Shown here: positions 11,881 through 24,652 of the stretch, piece by piece
How positions within the stretch are numbered: position 1 is the stretch's first letter
Layout of the letters: each line of letters starts with the position of its first letter
Source of the DNA: Parasitella parasitica
Taxonomy: Eukaryota > Mucoromycota > Mucoromycetes > Mucorales > Mucoraceae
Direction: 5' to 3'
NCBI GenBank assembly: GCA_025201805.1
Contig: MU619254.1
Coordinates: 88,014-148,688, forward strand
DNA length: 60,675 bases
Notes under the pieces: model-generated
Told to the model about the DNA's origin: nothing
Seen by the model: the letters and a program-made list of their open reading frames with translations, nothing else
Databases searched by the model: none
Program-made: the position numbers and the translations under genes

Positions 11881-12557
11881 ATGTACAGGACAGGACCGAA
11901 ATATCAAGCTACAAGCAAAAAAGCTTCTACCTCCACTCAATGTCAGAAATGTCTAGAGCATGGTCATTGGGTACTGTGAATTTATTAAATACTTCTGGCT
12001 TCATGGCTTACATTATTGTGGTAGACATATGAATGCAAAAAAGATAGAAGCTACAGAGTGAGACCCACACGTACACAACAATTGAAGAAGCCCATCAAAT
12101 TGTATCAACCTGAACTACCTAAAGAGCTCCAAGATAAACGCGGTTTAGCTGATGAGATATTGAAACATAAAGAAAAAGAGAGATTAAAGCGCAAGAAGAG
12201 ATCAAGGTAACAAAAAGACGGGAATGAAATGACATTCATATCTAATCGGTTGATAGATCATCTTCGGCTTCGTCATCTTCGTCATCTTCGTCTTCCTCCT
12301 CTTATTCAAGTAGCTCTTCCTCATCTGGAACTGACAGCGATAGTAGTTTAAGCAGCAGCTCTGGTAGTCGTGGTCGCAGTAGCAGTTTAAGCAACAGTCG
12401 TAGTCGAAGCGTAAGCAGTAGAAGTAGCAGCAGTGGTAGCAGTGGTAGCAGTGGTAGCAGTGGCAGTAGCAATAGTGGGAGTGACAATGAAAGGGATTAT
12501 AATGTGTCGAAAAAGACAAAACGTCGTAAAACACAAAAATCATCCCCAAGACGATAA
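11881..12557 (+). CDS. ZCCHC10-like zinc-knuckle, serine-rich protein
   Basis: The start MYRTGPKYQATSKK leads into a CCHC zinc knuckle: CQKCLEHGHW, an intron (about 11972-12017, GTACTG..GTGGTAG), then TYECKKDRSYRVRP. Together these give C-x2-C-x4-H-x4-C and the conserved RVRPTRTQQLKKPIKL that follows it in ZCCHC10 proteins. After a lysine-rich helix (EKERLKRKKRSR) and a second intron at about 12209-12256, the rest is an almost pure Ser run with Arg, Gly and Asp, ending in a basic KKTKRRKTQKSSPRR. The serine codons are mixed (TCA, TCT, TCG, AGC, AGT), so the run is maintained at protein level, not just by triplet slippage. The role is unclear; the RS-like tail suggests a nuclear RNA-linked protein. 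Confidence 0.85.
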
Positions 12558-12939
12558 ATGTATTATGGGCAATGGAATAAATATATTATATCACCTTGAG
12601 GATTTTGACAGAAGAAATCTAGTATTGAACTTGAGCAATTTCGGTGCTGCCCTTGATAAATTGAGTTGGTAAAAAAAAAACTGTTAGATGAATTTGAATA
12701 GAAAACATCGTTTTACTGTGTTTTCTTGCAGACATCAACAGCTCCAAGTCTTCATATCAATTATTCGATCTCCAAATTAAACTTAGAAGCACATTGATGC
12801 TACGGAAACTACAGAGATGACGTCGATTAGACGTTGCGTGTAGCTTGATGAAAACGCGCGTTCTGGATGGTTGAAGCTCGAGTTATAAAGTGTGCTTTCC
12901 TTTAAACCCCTTTCTTCTCTTCAATTCATTTATCTATAA

Positions 12940-14037
<1,098 letters not shown>

Positions 14038-15456
14038 TAAAATGAATGTCAAGCTATTTTATTTTTGGCTGGAAAAATAAAATAAAAAAAAAATAAAAAG
14101 CATATAACCAAATAAAGCATCGTTTACTGATAGGGATCATTTCTTCCGCTGCTTAAAACATGTTAGCTTGTACATTATTGTGATATTTGAGGTGATACTG
14201 TAATGAATCGCTCACTCATAAATGATTTTGAGTTTCCTGAAAGTTGCATACCGTAGATAAAATTTTTTAGCGTACTTCCGCCTAATGTCAAATTTATCCA
14301 TATTTTCACATTGCTGGGCACCGCTTCTGATGGTCCGCAAGTCCATCTTTACGTGCAACAAATAAAATTCATTTAAAAAAAAAAAAAAAAGTCATATCCA
14401 GGCACGGTTCAAAGTACTAAAAGAATTATAGTGGCAGAGATTGCGTTTCACCCAAGCAAATGTATGCGAAGGCGCAAAAATAGAGATAAATCAAGATAAT
14501 ACCACCAATCATCGAGGAGTAGACATTGAAGGGAACCTGAGGAGAACACCTTTATTAGCATTGGTAGGAGGGTGTCCTTCCCTCAAAAAATTAAAAGCAC
14601 TGGTGAAGAAGCATCTAATTACTGGAATTCTTCAAAGAAATACCGCAAAGAGCAAGGAGCAACTGTTGGCGCCAACATTGAGTATTAACAGAAATCAAGA
14701 AAATGTTCCCCCCCCCAAAAAATATTGGAACCAAATATCATACGCTAATACAGTATATTATATGATATGCATGATAATAAGTAAGTTAAAAAAAAAAAGC
14801 ATACAATACACCATAAATTTTATTAACATTATTTGGATGTCTGTTAGATACTAAAAAGATAAAAGTTGCCGAGATATGAAAACTTGATGATGCTTTATAT
14901 AAGATCGAAATCGTGCATTTGCTATTTATACCTTTTACAACATAAATTATGGAGACTTATTTAGATTACTGATTGACAAGACTAATTCCCAGTAACAATC
15001 TAATTAACAGTGTACGATGTAAGATTATGCAACAAAGGCTGTACGTCTTTGGTCTGGCAGTGCCTTAACCTTTATCCTGGTGCTCAGATCTGCGTTACTA
15101 CAGGAATATTCTTCTTGATTTTGAAGCAGAGACTTTATTCTCCAGTTTACACAAGCGTATCGAATTACATCATTTGACAATCTTCAGTCTTCAATTGAAG
15201 TATATTGCCATGATCTCCTATCTATAATTATGGCAGATCAATGTCCTACTATTACTTTTTGCAAAACTTCATATGACATAAGCCACTATGTTTTATACAA
15301 TAGGTTTTTAAAGCTACAATGCTTGCATATTATGTATCAGTTTTTATTGCAGTTATATTCTGGGTATGTATGTTCATGCTTATATACACGTTTGGCATTG
15401 TTAAATCTTATCATCCTTTTCTGTCATAGATAATGTGATTTCTTTTTCAACTATTA
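14038..15456. other. Intergenic, no supported gene
   Basis: AT-rich with scattered A-runs (14374-14390). An open frame at 14441-14854 (+) has no good ATG and no recognised domain, although part of it (RGVDIEGNLRRTPLLALVGG) reads like real protein; it may be a relic. Nothing else is seen. Confidence 0.5.
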
Positions 15457-15600
15457 GTGAGAGTTATTTCGATATGAATAACGATTATTTCCAAAGACAA
15501 TTAAATATAGAGATTACAAGCGATTATTTCACGGAGAACGTAGGGTCTTTGTTTAATTGTCTTTGGAAATAACCTTTCTTCATATCAAAATAAGTCTCAC
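15457..15600. mobile_element. 49-bp inverted repeat element, MITE-like
   Basis: The left arm 15457-15505 (GTGAGAGTTATTTCGATATG...) and right arm 15552-15600 (...CATATCAAAATAAGTCTCAC) are reverse complements over 49 bp with few mismatches; the inner block TTTCCAAAGACAATTAAA is perfect. They enclose a 46-bp core. The whole is about 144 bp and has no coding capacity. Size and structure fit a miniature inverted-repeat element, but target-site duplications are not obvious, and a structured RNA is an alternative. Confidence 0.6.
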
Positions 15601-15895
15601 CCATTAATTTATTCAATAATGTGGCCATGAAACTATCTTTTATAATAATAACATCTTCTTTCTTTTAAATAAAGAATGTCTTTAAATAACAATTTTACAC
15701 TGGTTTCATTTCATTTCATTTTAGCTATTGAGTGTACATTATGCTGTAATTTTGTGGCGCTAAACCCCTCAGTAGCCTTACATTTTCAATGAAACGGCAG
15801 ATGGCAGTAGTCACGACAGCCAGATACTGTAATTAAAGCCGTCATCTCATCCTGTTTGAGAGTTTCACTTCTCATTAGAGATAGTAGCTATAGAC

Positions 15896-17133
15896 ATGGC
15901 ATCAACTAGCAAGACAGATTTTGCGTCTGACCCTCGCATGAAACTTAATGAGCAAACAGGAAAATGGTCGTATGTTGGTGAAGAAGGTGTCTCGTATGAA
16001 TATGATGAAAATGTGGGCGCGTGGTTCCCCATGGTAAGTTTTTAACTATCAAAGAAATTCAATTAATTAATAAACTTTGATAGTATGATGAAAAACTCAT
16101 GCAAGCACAAGCTTCTGTGTATGCAATTGAAGGCGTAGAAGAAACTGTGAAGATAAAGCCTAAAGAAAAGAAAAAACGAGCAGCGACATACGATGTTACG
16201 GCTTCCGAAGTACCAGAAAAGAAGTTGAAGCGTGAGCCAACAAAGAAACCTGTTACTTCTGTATATGTCACCAGTATTCCTCCCGACGCTACAATTGAGG
16301 AATTGAAAGCTTTGTTCAGCAAATGCGGTGTTATTATGGAAGATTTAGAAACAGGAGAACCCAAGATCAAAATATATCGTGATGAGAATGGTGTGTCAAA
16401 GGGAGACGCACTTGTGTCATATTTCAAAGAAGAGTCGGTCCCTTTAGCGGTCGAGTTACTAGATGATTCTGAACTTAGGCCGGGAGATAGCTCTACTAAA
16501 TTGAATGTTCAGAAGGCAGTTTTCAAAGAAAAAGAACCAGTGGAAAAGAAGAAATCTACTGCTGCTAAAAAGAAGATTCAACAATTGAAAAGAAAGTTTG
16601 ACTGGGTTGAAGAAGGAGGAAAAAAGCAAGAAAAGTTTTCAAAAATCGTTATATTAAAAAACATGTATACGCAAGAGGAACTAGACACAGACCCAACATT
16701 ATTATTAGAACTGAAGGAAGATGTTCGAGAAGAATGCGAGAAATTAGGTGAAGTGACAAATGTAATTCTGTATGATGTAAGTTGGCCGATATATATGAAC
16801 TAATCATGTCTAGAACTGATATTGGTACTGTAGAAATCCCCAGGAGGTATTATCTCAGTGCGATACAAAGAAAAAGAGAGTGCAGATGCCTGTATTGCAG
16901 TGAGTAGTTAAATTATTCAAATTTTACTGTTATATTGATCAGCTATTTAGTTGATGGATAAGCGATTTTTCGGAGGTAGACAAATTAGTGCTGACGTATT
17001 TGACGGCAAAACTAAATATGAAAAGAGTGGAGGAAAGAAGACGGACGAAGATGAAGAGGCTGAAAAAGAGCGTCTCGAAAGATACGCTAAATGGCTTGAA
17101 GAAGGCGGTAATGATGGAGATAAAACTCCATGA
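15896..17133 (+). CDS. Tat-SF1/Cus2-like U2 snRNP splicing factor (HTATSF1 family)
   Basis: Likely a U2 snRNP-associated splicing factor that binds SF3b1, as known for Cus2/Tat-SF1. The start MASTSKTDFASDPRMKLNEQ is followed by GKWSYVGEEGVSYEYDENVG, an OCRE-like aromatic N-terminus. RRM1 runs over TSVYVTSIPPDATIEELKAL and KGDALVSYFKEESVPLAVEL. RRM2, a UHM-type RRM, starts FSKIVILKNMYTQEELD and ends KRFFGGRQISADVFDGKTKY; the RxF-like RFFGGR matches UHM proteins. A charged tail (EEAEKERLERYAKWLEEGG) closes it. Introns lie at about 16034-16083, 16778-16832 and 16900-16947. Confidence 0.93.
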
Positions 17134-17280
17134 AGCTTATTTGTGTACTTCAAAAATAAATAAACACAAAATGGGCAACTGATTAGTAGCTTCTGTTGAA
17201 TTGGTAGCAAAATCCGGTGAATCACATTTAAAATTTTGCCTATACCTCTCAAAATAAACTAGCTAGAGAATGCGTAACAC

Positions 17281-17376
17281 CTATTCATAATCCTCTGGAT
17301 CAGAACTGTCATATTCACATTCCTTCGAATTAGGAGTTTCAGCTTTATGTATTTTTACATGTTTTTTATCTAGCAT
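17281..17376 (-). other. Possible 31-aa acidic microprotein or orphan last exon
   Basis: A minus-strand ATG at 17376 opens MLDKKHVKIHKAETPNSKE and then ECEYDSSDPEDYE-stop. Composition is protein-like, with a basic front and an acidic tail rich in Ser, Asp and Glu. No upstream exon is obvious, although the sequence before the ATG is pyrimidine-poor and AT-rich. It sits about 150 bp beyond the stop of the Tat-SF1-like gene on the other strand. It may be chance: 31 codons open is short. Confidence 0.2.
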
Positions 17377-17633
17377 TGTTTAGGTAAGAGGCTTTGTAAG
17401 TTTTCTTTGGGGTTCTTTTTTATTAAAAAAAAATAACAAATTAAATGTGTGGGGAGGCATTCTCTACTTTCTTTTTGACAGAGCACTCCTGATCGTTCTT
17501 GACAGTATGCGGTCAATGTTATTTATTCTGACGTATCTGTGATTATTTTGGAGTACTACCAAAACGGATACCTGTGCTTTCAGTGCTTAAATACTTCACT
17601 ATGATATGATTTGCATAATTAAAAGCAAAACGC

Positions 17634-17663
17634 ATTATCAGATCGTTTTTACGATCTGATAAT
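17634..17663. repeat. Perfect 13-bp inverted repeat with T4 loop
   Basis: ATTATCAGATCGT at 17634-17646 is followed by TTTT and its exact reverse complement ACGATCTGATAAT at 17651-17663. It lies 101 bp upstream of the NOP16 start. It could be a dimeric transcription-factor site with a short spacer, or a cruciform or hairpin-forming element. The GATC and GATAA-like half-sites are noted only as sequence. Confidence 0.7.
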
Positions 17664-17764
17664 TCATGCTGTCAATGAACAATGGTCACAATGCGTCGAG
17701 AGACTTCTTTTTCTCAAGTGAAATATTTTTTTTTTTTCTTTTTTAGTTCTGTCAAGTATAAATC

Positions 17765-18505
17765 ATGGGTACCGTTCGTCAAAAGAAAGCTGCAAAAAGA
17801 ACCAACAAAAACACTAGACGTACGGCTGATAGACATAGAAAAAGAGTTACCATTCATGTAAGTTGTATAGAGCTATCATCTTTCAAAAGTCAATGAACAT
17901 TGCTTCTTTTTTAGGGTAATGCTATTATCAAGGCAAACTGGGATAAAAAGCTGACGTTAAGACAAAAGTAACTACAAATCAAACTGTATAAATGCTGTTT
18001 TGACATTTTGAAATTCGATAGTTATGAGAAACTCGGTTTACTGACTTCGCTAAACGGTCAAACGGGTGGAAAAGAAAAGAAGATGCCAGATGCAAAGCCA
18101 ATAATAGACGACGCAGAACCTAAAGAGCTCAAAGAATTAACAGAAGCCGACATTGAAGAAATCAAAAAGACTTTAGGACCTGGAGAAGGTTTGATCCAGA
18201 GAGATGACGAGGGTAATGTTGTGCGTATCATTATTGGCGAAGAAAAATCACATAATGAGATTTTGGAGGCCGAATTTCCTCCTGTTGAGGCAAAGACTGA
18301 CGTTGTTCGAGCGCTCGAGGAGCAAGCTGCTAACGCATTTCATCGGGAGAAGCATCAATCAGAATTCGAGGTAGACTGGATCCAAAAATTGATCAATAAG
18401 CACGGCGACGATTACAAAGCTATGTTTTGGGATAAGGAACTCAATGTATACCAGCAAACAGCCGCTCAATTAAAAAAGAAATGTCACAATTACATTAAGA
18501 AATAG
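17765..18505 (+). CDS. NOP16: Nucleolar protein 16 (60S ribosome biogenesis)
   Basis: A component of nuclear pre-60S particles in the family. The start MGTVRQKKAAKRTNKNTRRT gives the very basic N-terminus. After an intron at about 17859-17914 comes GNAIIKANWDKKLTLRQNYE, the Nop16 hallmark, completed by a second intron at about 17969-18021 and KLGLLTSLNG. The middle is acidic (LKELTEADIEEIKKTLGPGE). The C-terminal block EVDWIQKLINKHGDDYKAMF then WDKELNVYQQTAAQLKKKC is conserved through the family. The stop at 18503 is 33 bp from the stop of the convergent CDF gene, so the transcripts almost certainly overlap. A T-rich tract precedes the start. Confidence 0.93.
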
Positions 18506-18538
18506 AAAATAAAAACGTCAATGCATATTATTTATAAA

Positions 18539-19972
18539 TTATGGGTTAAATCCAACATCATCTACTACTCTCCTGTGCTCAATTGGATGCTCTGCATTAT
18601 AATCCAAGTGAACAAATGCTCTTTCCACATTTTCCAACAACTCTAAAGCATCTTGCAAAGCCTCTCCTACATCATGAGCTTCTTTGAGGGGGCAGTCTGG
18701 CGGTAAAATAATGTCAACCTCTACCAAGAGGCGTTCACCCATGGTATAGGCACGAACCTACCAAGGATAGGTTAGCAAACATCTTGGCTACTTGATATCG
18801 GATTGTGGAACTCACAGTGTCAACAGCAGTGATCTTTTTGGAAAATCTATAAGCCATATAAGTCAACTGCTTGATGTCGTCTGCACTTGCTGCTTGGCCT
18901 GTCAGTCTTCTGATATTTTCAATCAATACGCCCATCCATTCATAAATGATGTAAATAGACAGCAAAATAGCACCGACTGGATCTAACCAATTCCATCCCA
19001 TCCAGTTTCCCACTACAGGGAATAATGCGCTTGCTATTGTAAAGACGACATCATTCTCATGGTCATAGGCCAACGCCTCTACGCTGGAACTGCCCTTAAC
19101 AGATGCACACCAAGCCCATAGAACGGCTTTCACTACAATATTGACCCCCAAAATAACCAACGCAGATGTACTCAGATCAATTTGCTCAGGCGCAGATCCA
19201 GTAGTTAATTTTTCAATTGAGGTTATCAGCACCTGTGAAAATGAGGTAGTGATGACTACTGCAAACACAATAATACCTAATGGCTCCATGCGGGATTTGC
19301 CGACAGGATACGAGTAGTAGTTTTTCTGTCGGATGATGCGTACTGTAAAGAAAATGATTGCATTGCTGACGATATCCAAGAAGCTCTCAAACGCCGATGC
19401 CAAAAGTGCCATAGATCCAGAATACCATGACAAGATGAGTTTTGTAACGAATAATGTAATGTTGGCTAAAAACGACAAGTTGATAGCTAGGTGGATGATC
19501 CACATGGGCGACTTTGTAGACTCAATATCGGGTGTACTTGATCTGCTCGAGACAAGAGGCTGGTTTTCGCCTACCCCTAAATCCAGTGTCGCTGTGTTAC
19601 CATTCTCATCTCGGAAGCCTCTTTCTTCATCTCCCTGAAAGCTCCCATAGTAGTCTGACGAAAGAGCCTCGCCTTTTTGCAGTGAATTTACAACCTGATC
19701 TACTTGGACAAATCGAGTGATCATGGAATTCTGATGCTATAAAAACATTTTTAAGAGCCATGTAAAATGGATTTCTTTTGCGTTTTTTTTTTTACTTGGT
19801 AAAACTTTCGAACCCTCTTGTTTGAGCAGTTTTTGAGCTGCTCATCACTAATACGATGCGATTCAAAGTGGACTGGTGGCGGTAAGGCTTCGTTTGCTGC
19901 AGCAAACAACGAGCTTTTATGGGACAGCCTTCTAGCTGAGCTAGCTTTGTCAACATCGGGCGATTGCTTCAT
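18539..19972 (-). CDS. Cation diffusion facilitator transporter, Mn-type
   Basis: A proton-coupled divalent metal exporter of the CDF family, probably in a vacuolar or Golgi-type membrane. Exon 1 (MKQSPDVDKASSARRLSHKS) is cytosolic and joins over a short intron at about 19741-19797 to HQNSMITRFVQVDQVVNSL. Six TM segments follow, starting WIIHLAINLSFLANITLFVT. The metal-site motifs are ESFLDIVSN in TM2 and YDHENDVVF in TM5, resembling the DxxxD pairs of the Mn-CDF/plant MTP8-11 group rather than the HxxxD zinc type. The C-terminal ZT dimer domain (LLVEVDIILPPDCPLKEAHD, AFVHLDYNAEH) is complete. Substrate is inferred. Convergent with NOP16. Confidence 0.92.
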
Positions 19973-20570
19973 GGAAATAACAATAAACGAAACAGGGTGG
20001 AAAAGTTTTTTTTTTTGTTCTTTTGAGTCTTATCTTATCGGGGATGGATTTTTCCCATTATGAGGAGATTATTGTGCATTTGTGTCGAGGTTTAGGTTTT
20101 GATCTCCAAATATAGATTATATTGAATATTAGCCATCTCCGAGAAAATGCAGACGAGGAGGATACAAGTGCATGCCAGAAAGCTGTATAGACTTAAAATA
20201 GTGCAATTACCATCCCCTAAAAATACCCACCACTGACTGATCCATATAATAATGAATATATAAACAGTAAAGCATTCGTTTATTCGTTTGGTTGGCAATT
20301 TGCAACAATTTTTCTCGAGTGCTCGTAAGGGCAAAATTTGAGCTTTGACTTTTAAAAATAACTCCTAAATTTGTACAAAAATTCCTTTTTCAAGTGGTTA
20401 AATAGGGACACTAAAAAAAAAAAAATCTGAATCACTAGCATCAGCAGCTCTTTGAATCAATATCGGATGTCTCCGCAAGATACCAAAAGAGCCGAACAAC
20501 TGCAGCCAGTTTTACAGTTTTTATTTTCCTATAAAATCCGATATTTTATTGATTGCAGCGGGCGAAATTT
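19973..20570. other. Intergenic between CDF and sulfate transporter genes
   Basis: Holds the CDF promoter and the 3' UTR of the SulP gene. It is AT-rich with A/T runs, and no gene or structured element is seen. Confidence 0.6.
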
Positions 20571-23144
20571 TCAAGTTGAGGAATTGGATGGCGAGCTACC
20601 CTCTCCCAGCATATGGCTCTTTGGAAAAGATGTGTATTGAACATCTTGCTCTATAGATTGTATAGCGTCAGTGACATTTTCAAACAAAAGATTGGATCCA
20701 ATTAGATCCAGTATGCCGGCACGGCTGATCAGAGGCATTGCATGCGGATGTCCATTGACAAGCAGTACTTGAACTCTTTGCTCATGATATGATTCAATGA
20801 TCTCATACAAAATCTGCACAGCACTGTTCATGAAATCACATACACACACGGGATTAATAACGGCCCCATTTCTAGCCCAAATACTTTATATATGTACCTT
20901 GCGTCAATAAACTCCATGCCACCTAAATCCAGTACAATGAATGCAAGATGATCTCTTCTAGGCTGCTCTGATGGATGGATGCTCATGTCTCCAAACTGTT
21001 CTAGTCTACGCAATCTGTCCTTAAGTTGGCCTATCAGCATATCAGCCATCGTGTCATCATTTCATACATCAATCAGCTGCTATGTATGTGTATATACCTG
21101 TGTTTGCAAAATACAAGGGCTCTTCGATTCTGACCATCAGAATGTCTTTGAGATGCTCTACTGTCTCTTTAGAGTCGTGAATTGGTTTGAATTCATACGA
21201 CGTTTCTTTCACCCGACCCAGAATAGTAATACGAGGGTAGCTCGACTGTTTTACAGTAATGATCAAGCTAAACATGACGGCCACAGCTGTGCCTACTTCT
21301 AGGGAAAAAAACATGGTGGTGATAAAAGTAGTCGCCATCAGCGCAACATCTTTCCAGGCGCGAACTTGCCACATAAACTTCAAATCATGTGGAAGTTCCC
21401 GTAACAATGCTAGAACAGCCATGAAAATGATGCTACTTAAGGTTGCAGTTGGGAGGTAAAAAAGTTGCGGCAAGAAGCATCCAGTGACAATTAGGCAAGT
21501 GACACCTGATAGGAGACCAGACATTTGTGTTTTTGGCTTGACTGATTCATGAACCTTACTTCTAGGGAACTACACAATAGAATAAAGAGTTTGCAGAAGT
21601 TAGAAATTCGCCCCTGAAATGCTCCTTTTTCCGATCCATCTACGCCCTGTGTGCATTAATTACTTACAGATCCAAAAGCTGGAAAAGAACCGAAAAGGCC
21701 TCCAATAACATTGCCAATGCCCAACGCTACCAGTTCACGATTAGCGCTGACAAAATAATTGTGCCTTCTCGCAAATGATTTTGCAGCTGCAATGGACTCC
21801 ACAAAGCCTATGATGGTGATGATAGCAGCGTTGACAATGATGGCTTTAATGTCAGCATGAACTGGTAATGTGGGCATACTTGGTACAGGTAAAGGCATAT
21901 TAAAATTGTTGCCGGATCCGCCTACTTGGCCTAGAACATCCAGTCCGGCTTTATCGAATCTATACAATCTGCAAACAACGATACTTGAAATAACAACCAA
22001 AAGCACTTCAGGCAATCTACTAATGGCAGAGTATTTCTTTTTCAAAAGAGGCATAGTGACTAAAATAAACAGGACAGCAGCCGAGAATGCCGAAGTGAGT
22101 GGTTCCGCATAGCTGATATAAGATGCCAAAAATAGGAGACGCTGTATGGTGGTCGAATCTGGCGTCAGTCCCGCTTGCATCGATAAGTCTCCCAAACCTA
22201 ATAATAATATGGATTGCTGCACGAGAACAACCACGCCCACGGCAGTAATAAACCCTCGCAAAAGAGCACGACTCATAAGGCTGTCTAGAAAGCCAAACCG
22301 TAATAGGCCTAATGCAAGCGTGAATAAACCGACAAAGAATGCAGTTAAACTAGCAATTGCAGCAGCAGCCTCCGGATCAAACGGATGTCCTGCAGATGAT
22401 TGCTGATGAGCTATGCCTGATCCAACAATCAGCGACACGGTAGCCTCTGGACCTACTGATAATTGACTTTACACATGTCGTTAATTGGCAGTATATACCA
22501 GAAATGGCATTTTACTTACGGAGACATGCCCAAGCATGCATACACAAAAGTGGTAATGGATACGGTATATAGACCATGGATGGCAGGAATCCTGCAAAGC
22601 GCAGTTGCATAAGACAATGCCTGAGGAATAAACAGGGCAGATAGCGACAATCCTGACAAGACATCTTGAGAGAAATCTTGTTTTGTATACAGTGGTATCC
22701 ATTGGAGAATTGGCAGATAGTATTTGGATCTTGTATTCAAGGTAGACCAAAATGAGGTATTCAATGCAGAATCGGAATGGATCTGATCAGATGGTACTAC
22801 GATATGATTAGCATCCTAGCATCAAAGATAAAGGTACATATTGATCTAATTTACATTTACTGCATCTGGACATCCTTTCTGCAATGCTCACTGACTCTTC
22901 AGAGTCAATTGACCTGTATCTGGCTTTAACATCTTTTGGCGATAGATAGGTTGATTCATTTGTGTCGGTTGACTGGTAACTCAATGTACTGCAGTCATCG
23001 TCTACAATAAACACAGATGAGCGCGATTCATCTTAAAGTTGAGAAATTATACGGAGTTAGAATAGGGTTTGCCGCATATGATTCCCAAATGCAGTGGGGT
23101 TTACCTTGAATAAAGAAAGGAGGGTTTCGATATTGATTTGGCAT
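20571..23144 (-). CDS. SulP/SLC26 sulfate-type anion transporter with STAS domain
   Basis: A plasma-membrane anion permease, likely for sulfate. A short first exon (MPNQYRNPPFFIQ) joins DESRSSVFIVDDDCSTLSYQ and a Ser-rich cytosolic N-terminus. The SulP signature is present: FIPQALSYATALCRIPAIHG then LYTVSITTFVYACLGMSPQL and SVGPEATVSLIVGSG. About ten further hydrophobic segments follow, including ADIKAIIVNAAIITIIGFVE and GGLFGSFPAFGSFPRSKVHE. A C-terminal STAS domain includes LAFIVLDLGGMEFIDASAVQ, with the conserved LDLxxxxxIDxSAVQ nucleotide-binding-like loop, and VQVLLVNGHPHAM. The protein ends SSPSNSST. At least seven exons, with a purine-rich tract (23165-23220) just upstream of the start. 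Confidence 0.94.
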
Positions 23145-24652
23145 ATGATTATTATAATTTTTTGCTAGAAAGATAAAAGACAAAGAAAGTGAAGGAAGAA
23201 GAAAGAAAGAAAGAAAGAGGAATTAAGGGGGCCTAATTTTCTTTAAATATACAGCAAATGTTTTATACTGTACATACATCACACAATCAACATGTCATTA
23301 AGACCTTACTTTCTTTTCTTGACTTACAAAGCAGTTATGTTTGAAACTTTATAAAAAAAACCTTTGGATTGCTTATCTTTTAAATCGATAATGTAAACTG
23401 TATGTTTTTAATATGAAATAAAAATGTCCATACTCGTAATTAGCAGCATATCCTTTGACTGTTTTGTCCTTGCCAATTTGCGCAAAAAATTCAAGCTATC
23501 ACAAGCATAGTCCTCTCCGAATGGCGATATTGCCTTGCTTGCGCTCTGTCCCGTGACAGAAGATAGCTAAAATTATACAGCCATTCATTCTATAGCGTTA
23601 GCTTATTCAGTTGATAGATGGCAATGAGGATATGACGCAAGCCGTCAGCAATGATCAACAGGGACGACCTCAGTTTGCTAAGATTGGTGATCTACTGAAA
23701 ATTAAAAAGCAATGTGATGGGTTTGTGGGCACTGTTCAGACTAACCAATTGAATATAATGATGACTGGATCATACTGCAAAGATAACATGGATCAACTGT
23801 TTGATTTAGGGTGGATCTCTTTCATTACGTATTTTGGCGTTGACTGCATATGTGGCATCGATCTTTAATGGGTTTAATGCCATAGATGGAAATCCAGTCA
23901 AATATTGATTGCCGTCTGATTTGGTGGATGCACCTCGTCCAGCGCCCTTGAGCCTATTTCATTTGACTGTGTTGACTCCTATGATGTGCCTTGATGTGCT
24001 TTGAGAGCATGATCATCCGGCAATGTATCATGTCACTATGATGGCAATCAACTATTCGGGTTATGCGTAGTTTGAATGTTTTTGCTGGCTGGCCGCAAAT
24101 GAAATGGTGGGCTTCGTTTCCAATCACCTAATAAACGAACTCCTATGATGCTTTCGATGGTGCCAGCTACTTGTTGTTTGCTATCTGAAGACACGTTTTG
24201 ATTGTCACCCACCAAGTTAATTTTGATGCTACAAATGGCTGCTCAACTTTTTCAAGCAGCATATAAACACGCTAGATGTCTAATTCAGCATCATTAGGTT
24301 TTCTGTCTAAATTGGCTGCATGCAAAGAACTCAAGCAAGTGGGGCTGGCAAGTAGCTACAGCTGAGCACACATTCTCTGTCCAAGCTACGCGCATTGCTC
24401 CTTCATGGTGCAATGATAATTGATCAACAGATCTACAGTTTCCTTTTGTAGCATGTAATAAAGGAGCTGTTTTGGACAAATAAACCAATACATGTGCAGT
24501 GTGGCTTATTTCAAGCACCACAGACAAACAATACGCATGTACAGAAACACCACACACACAACCAATCCTTGCGTTCTTTTTTCTTTTCTTTTTTCTCTCT
24601 CTCTCTCTCTCTCTCTTTTTTTTCTCTCCCTTCCATTTCTTTATACTTTAAA
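23145..24652. other. Intergenic with probable degraded gene fragments
   Basis: No intact gene. An open frame at 23611-23868 (+) begins without a clear ATG and has no recognised domain. On the minus strand, 24294-24557 includes KTAPLLHATKGNCRSVDQL, loosely ankyrin-like, and further downstream near 24110-24200 a stretch reads QQVAGTIESIIGVRLLGDWK. Stops separate them, so this may be a decayed minus-strand gene. The right end is the promoter and 5' UTR of the F-box/WD40 gene. Confidence 0.35.
24593..24629 (+). repeat. CT microsatellite / polypyrimidine tract in a 5' UTR
   Basis: An uninterrupted (CT)n run followed by T-rich and CT-rich sequence lies 25-60 bp before the ATG of the F-box/WD40 gene. 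Pyrimidine tracts directly upstream of starts are common fungal core-promoter features, so it may mark the transcription start. Confidence 0.8.

Noticed and set aside
12202-12549. Long Cys/Tyr/His-rich minus-strand ORF
   Set aside because: It is the antisense shadow of the serine-rich tail of the zinc-knuckle gene.
12565-12672. 35-codon ORF directly after the zinc-knuckle gene stop
   Set aside because: It lies in the expected 3' UTR, has no second line of evidence, and a 35-codon opening is unremarkable.
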